Assembly (NCBI GenBank): GCA_964599895.1
Contig: CAZRHT010000016.1
Location: 1-49,620, forward strand
Reading direction: 5' to 3'
Length of the DNA stretch: 49,620 bases
DNA from: UM-FILTER-49-7 sp964599895
GTDB lineage: Bacteria > Acidobacteriota > Holophagae > Thermotomaculales > Thermotomaculaceae
The number at the start of each line of letters is the position of its first letter. The stretch's first letter is position 1. The notes under the pieces were generated by a model, which had not been told where the DNA came from, did no database searches, and was given only the letters and a program-made list of their open reading frames with translations. Position numbers and translations under genes: made by a program. Shown here in pieces: positions 47,808 through 49,620 of this stretch.

Positions 47808-49620
47808 ATGAAAAATTCCAGAAATGGGACAAGAACACTGTTATCTGTGTTGATTTTGACTTGGGCTGTGCTTGGTCAGTCTGCCACGCTGTATGTGGCA
47901 CCCTCCGGTAATGACAGTGGTGGTAATGGGAGCATAACCTCTCCTTATGCAACAATCAGCCACACACTGGACGTTTCGAGCTCCGGAGATACAATCCAGA
48001 TCCGGGAAGGAACATATGATGAAGCGGTAAGAATTCGCAATGCCAATATCATCCTTCAGGCATACAACAATGAACACGTAATAATTCATACTCCCATTGA
48101 TGATGAGAACCTGGATACAACGGTAGCGTTTGATGTGGATGCCGATGGAGGTACACTGAAGGGCCTTGAAATCACGGGGGGGTATTACTATGGAATCATG
48201 CTTTTCACCCGATGGGACTACGGAGACCCCAATGACCGTACAGGCGTATCCCATGTAACGATTCAGAATTGTAAAATCCATGATACAGGTCGGGATTGCA
48301 TCAAAGTAACCCCGGGGTGTGATTTTCTCACGGTTGAGAATTGTGAGATTTACAATTCGGGAAAGCGCTACGACGGTAACGCTGAAGGAGTGGATAATGT
48401 TAATTCGGACTACATGGTGGTTCGAGATTGTTACATTCATGACACAGCCACAACCGGCATCTATGCCAAAGGGGGGGCAATTAACGTCCTTATTGAACGG
48501 TGCGTTATTGAAAACTGCGGTGAAATTGGAGTTGCGCTGGGATTTGATACCAGCCCGGAATACTTCGATTTGACGGCAAATCCGGACCGCTATGAAAACA
48601 TCGGGGGTGTGGTACAAAATTGTCTCATTCGAAACACTGCCTATGCGGGGATTGCCTTTTACGGAGCAAAAGACGCATCAGCTTTCAATAACACGGTGAT
48701 CAATACTGCTCGGTCGGGCCACAGTCCACTCTATTTCGGCATCACCCTCCAGGATTGGGAAGCGGACCCTGATCCAAACGACGGAATTGGCTACCGCCCG
48801 GCATCCGTCAATATTCATGTGTTGAACAATATTGTACTTCAGGACACGTCCGGCACAGCGACGATGGTTTTCATTCGCACCTTTTATCACGAAGGAGATG
48901 TGAACCGGGTCAACGGAATGGAGGGAATGCCTGTTATGGACCACAACTGCTACTGGGGCGGGGACACCTCCCTCACATTTACCGATGAACGACCCGGTTT
49001 TGAGATGGAAAATGGAACTTTTGCAGACTGGCAGGCTCATATCGGCTCAGAAACACACTCATTTGTGGCTGATCCGCTGCTGGACGGAGAAGACAAGCCG
49101 GGTGTTGGCAGCCCCTGCATTGACGCGGGAGACAGCTCGGTACCGCTTTCAGACGATCTGGGCAAAAACGCTCGAACCGCGCCGTTTGACATCGGCGCAT
49201 ATGAAGCAGCCGGAAGCCAGCCTTCACAGGAAGGGACGGTGTACCATATGCCTCACATTGCCCACGGTAACTACGCGACCTATGTTCTTGCCTATGCCCC
49301 TGTAAATGAGCAGGCAAAGTTCCAGATAACGCTGTATGGTGATGATGGTGGGTTGTTGCAGCAAAACAGCTATAGTGTCGCTCCCCGGAGCTCAGTGAAA
49401 ATTGATGTGTCTTCTCCGTCCGGGGGTGCGGCAATGGGCGCAACTGTCACGTTGACAGAAGGAACAGCGTTTTTTAAGGGCGTCTATTTTAATAGCGACG
49501 GGGGAATGGCAGAATTCCTTCTGGACGATGAGCTATCGGACAACCTGATGTATTTGTTTCCATCGTACAATGGGTCTATTAGTTGGAACGGACTTGCGTG
49601 CTGGAATGCTTCGGATACGG
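47808..49620 (+). CDS. Secreted right-handed parallel beta-helix protein (partial, 3' end beyond window)
   Basis: The frame stays open from the ATG at 47808 to the window edge: 604 codons with no stop. AGGATGG at 47794-47800 is the ribosome site. The signal peptide is about 1-27 (MKNSRNGTRTLLSVLILTWAVLGQSA). Then TLYVAPSGNDSGGNGSITSPYATISHTLD, GDTIQIREGTYDE and many N/D/G-rich coils (VTIQNCKIHDTG, VVRDCYIHDTA, LIERCVIENCG) form a pectate-lyase-like right-handed parallel beta-helix. It closes at about residue 465 with DIGAYE, the choice-of-anchor Q signature. A further domain of at least 130 residues follows (from about 480), beta-rich, not recognised. Secreted and perhaps polysaccharide-binding or degrading; catalytic residues cannot be named. 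Confidence 0.88.
   Translation, partial: MKNSRNGTRTLLSVLILTWAVLGQSATLYVAPSGNDSGGNGSITSPYATISHTLDVSSSGDTIQIREGTYDEAVRIRNANIILQAYNNEHVIIHTPIDDENLDTTVAFDVDADGGTLKGLEITGGYYYGIMLFTRWDYGDPNDRTGVSHVTIQNCKIHDTGRDCIKVTPGCDFLTVENCEIYNSGKRYDGNAEGVDNVNSDYMVVRDCYIHDTATTGIYAKGGAINVLIERCVIENCGEIGVALGFDTSPEYFDLTANPDRYENIGGVVQNCLIRNTAYAGIAFYGAKDASAFNNTVINTARSGHSPLYFGITLQDWEADPDPNDGIGYRPASVNIHVLNNIVLQDTSGTATMVFIRTFYHEGDVNRVNGMEGMPVMDHNCYWGGDTSLTFTDERPGFEMENGTFADWQAHIGSETHSFVADPLLDGEDKPGVGSPCIDAGDSSVPLSDDLGKNARTAPFDIGAYEAAGSQPSQEGTVYHMPHIAHGNYATYVLAYAPVNEQAKFQITLYGDDGGLLQQNSYSVAPRSSVKIDVSSPSGGAAMGATVTLTEGTAFFKGVYFNSDGGMAEFLLDDELSDNLMYLFPSYNGSISWNGLACWNASDT

Overview
The window is one metagenome-style scaffold (it carries an exact 100-N gap) from a Gram-negative bacterium. 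Evidence for a diderm cell: a TonB-dependent receptor, an Omp85 barrel, a TolC-type channel, an RND pump, lipoprotein and Sec signals. The 2-oxoacid:ferredoxin oxidoreductase, AmrS-type radical SAM enzyme and LeuCD-type dehydratase suggest anaerobic or low-oxygen metabolism; pirin, Bcp and YceI-type proteins fit occasional oxidant exposure. The phylum cannot be fixed from the sequence; an Acidobacteriota-like lineage is only a weak guess. No rRNA, tRNA, CRISPR array, transposase or phage gene was seen.

Layout. 0-5 kb: YceI, pirin, a c-di-GMP phosphodiesterase (minus strand), a possible small RNA, a Bcp-dodecin pair and a PAP2 membrane enzyme. 5.2-7.9 kb: a four-gene 2-oxoacid:ferredoxin oxidoreductase operon with an extended -10 promoter and a clear terminator. 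7.9-9.3 kb: an unrecognised exported protein and an intergenic region with palindromes and an excellent sigma-54 promoter. 9.3-15.6 kb: a copper/silver tripartite efflux operon (TolC-CusB-CusA). 15.7-20.4 kb: a cobalamin riboswitch and a complete B12 uptake operon (BtuB, BtuF, BtuD, BtuC). 20.4-26.2 kb: a repeat-rich gap, a thioredoxin-fold lipoprotein overlapping a divergent Omp85 protein, a LeuC/LeuD-type dehydratase and RecO. 26.4-28.5 kb (minus): a PadR-DUF1700-DUF4097 operon.

28.5-29.4 kb is about 0.9 kb of non-coding sequence full of hairpins. 29.4-33.5 kb is a glycogen operon: GH57 branching enzyme, GalT-family transferase, glycogen synthase. 33.7-36.5 kb holds a flavin/FMN-binding stress protein, a class I amidotransferase, AmrS and an anti-sigma-factor antagonist. 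36.8-42.9 kb is a surface-polysaccharide locus with four sulfotransferases around an O-antigen-ligase-type protein and a glycosyltransferase. 43.1-44.8 kb has an MFS exporter coupled to a small HAD phosphatase, 44.9-46.9 kb an OmpR-family two-component system, and the end holds an unknown exported protein and a secreted beta-helix protein cut by the window edge.

Most operons are tightly packed, with ATGA or TGATG overlaps, so translational coupling is the rule. The intergenic DNA is unusual: dispersed short repeats and hairpins recur between unrelated operons. The best leads are the sigma-54-controlled metal efflux operon with an upstream palindrome, the multi-sulfotransferase locus, the GalT-containing glycogen operon and the structured non-coding segments.
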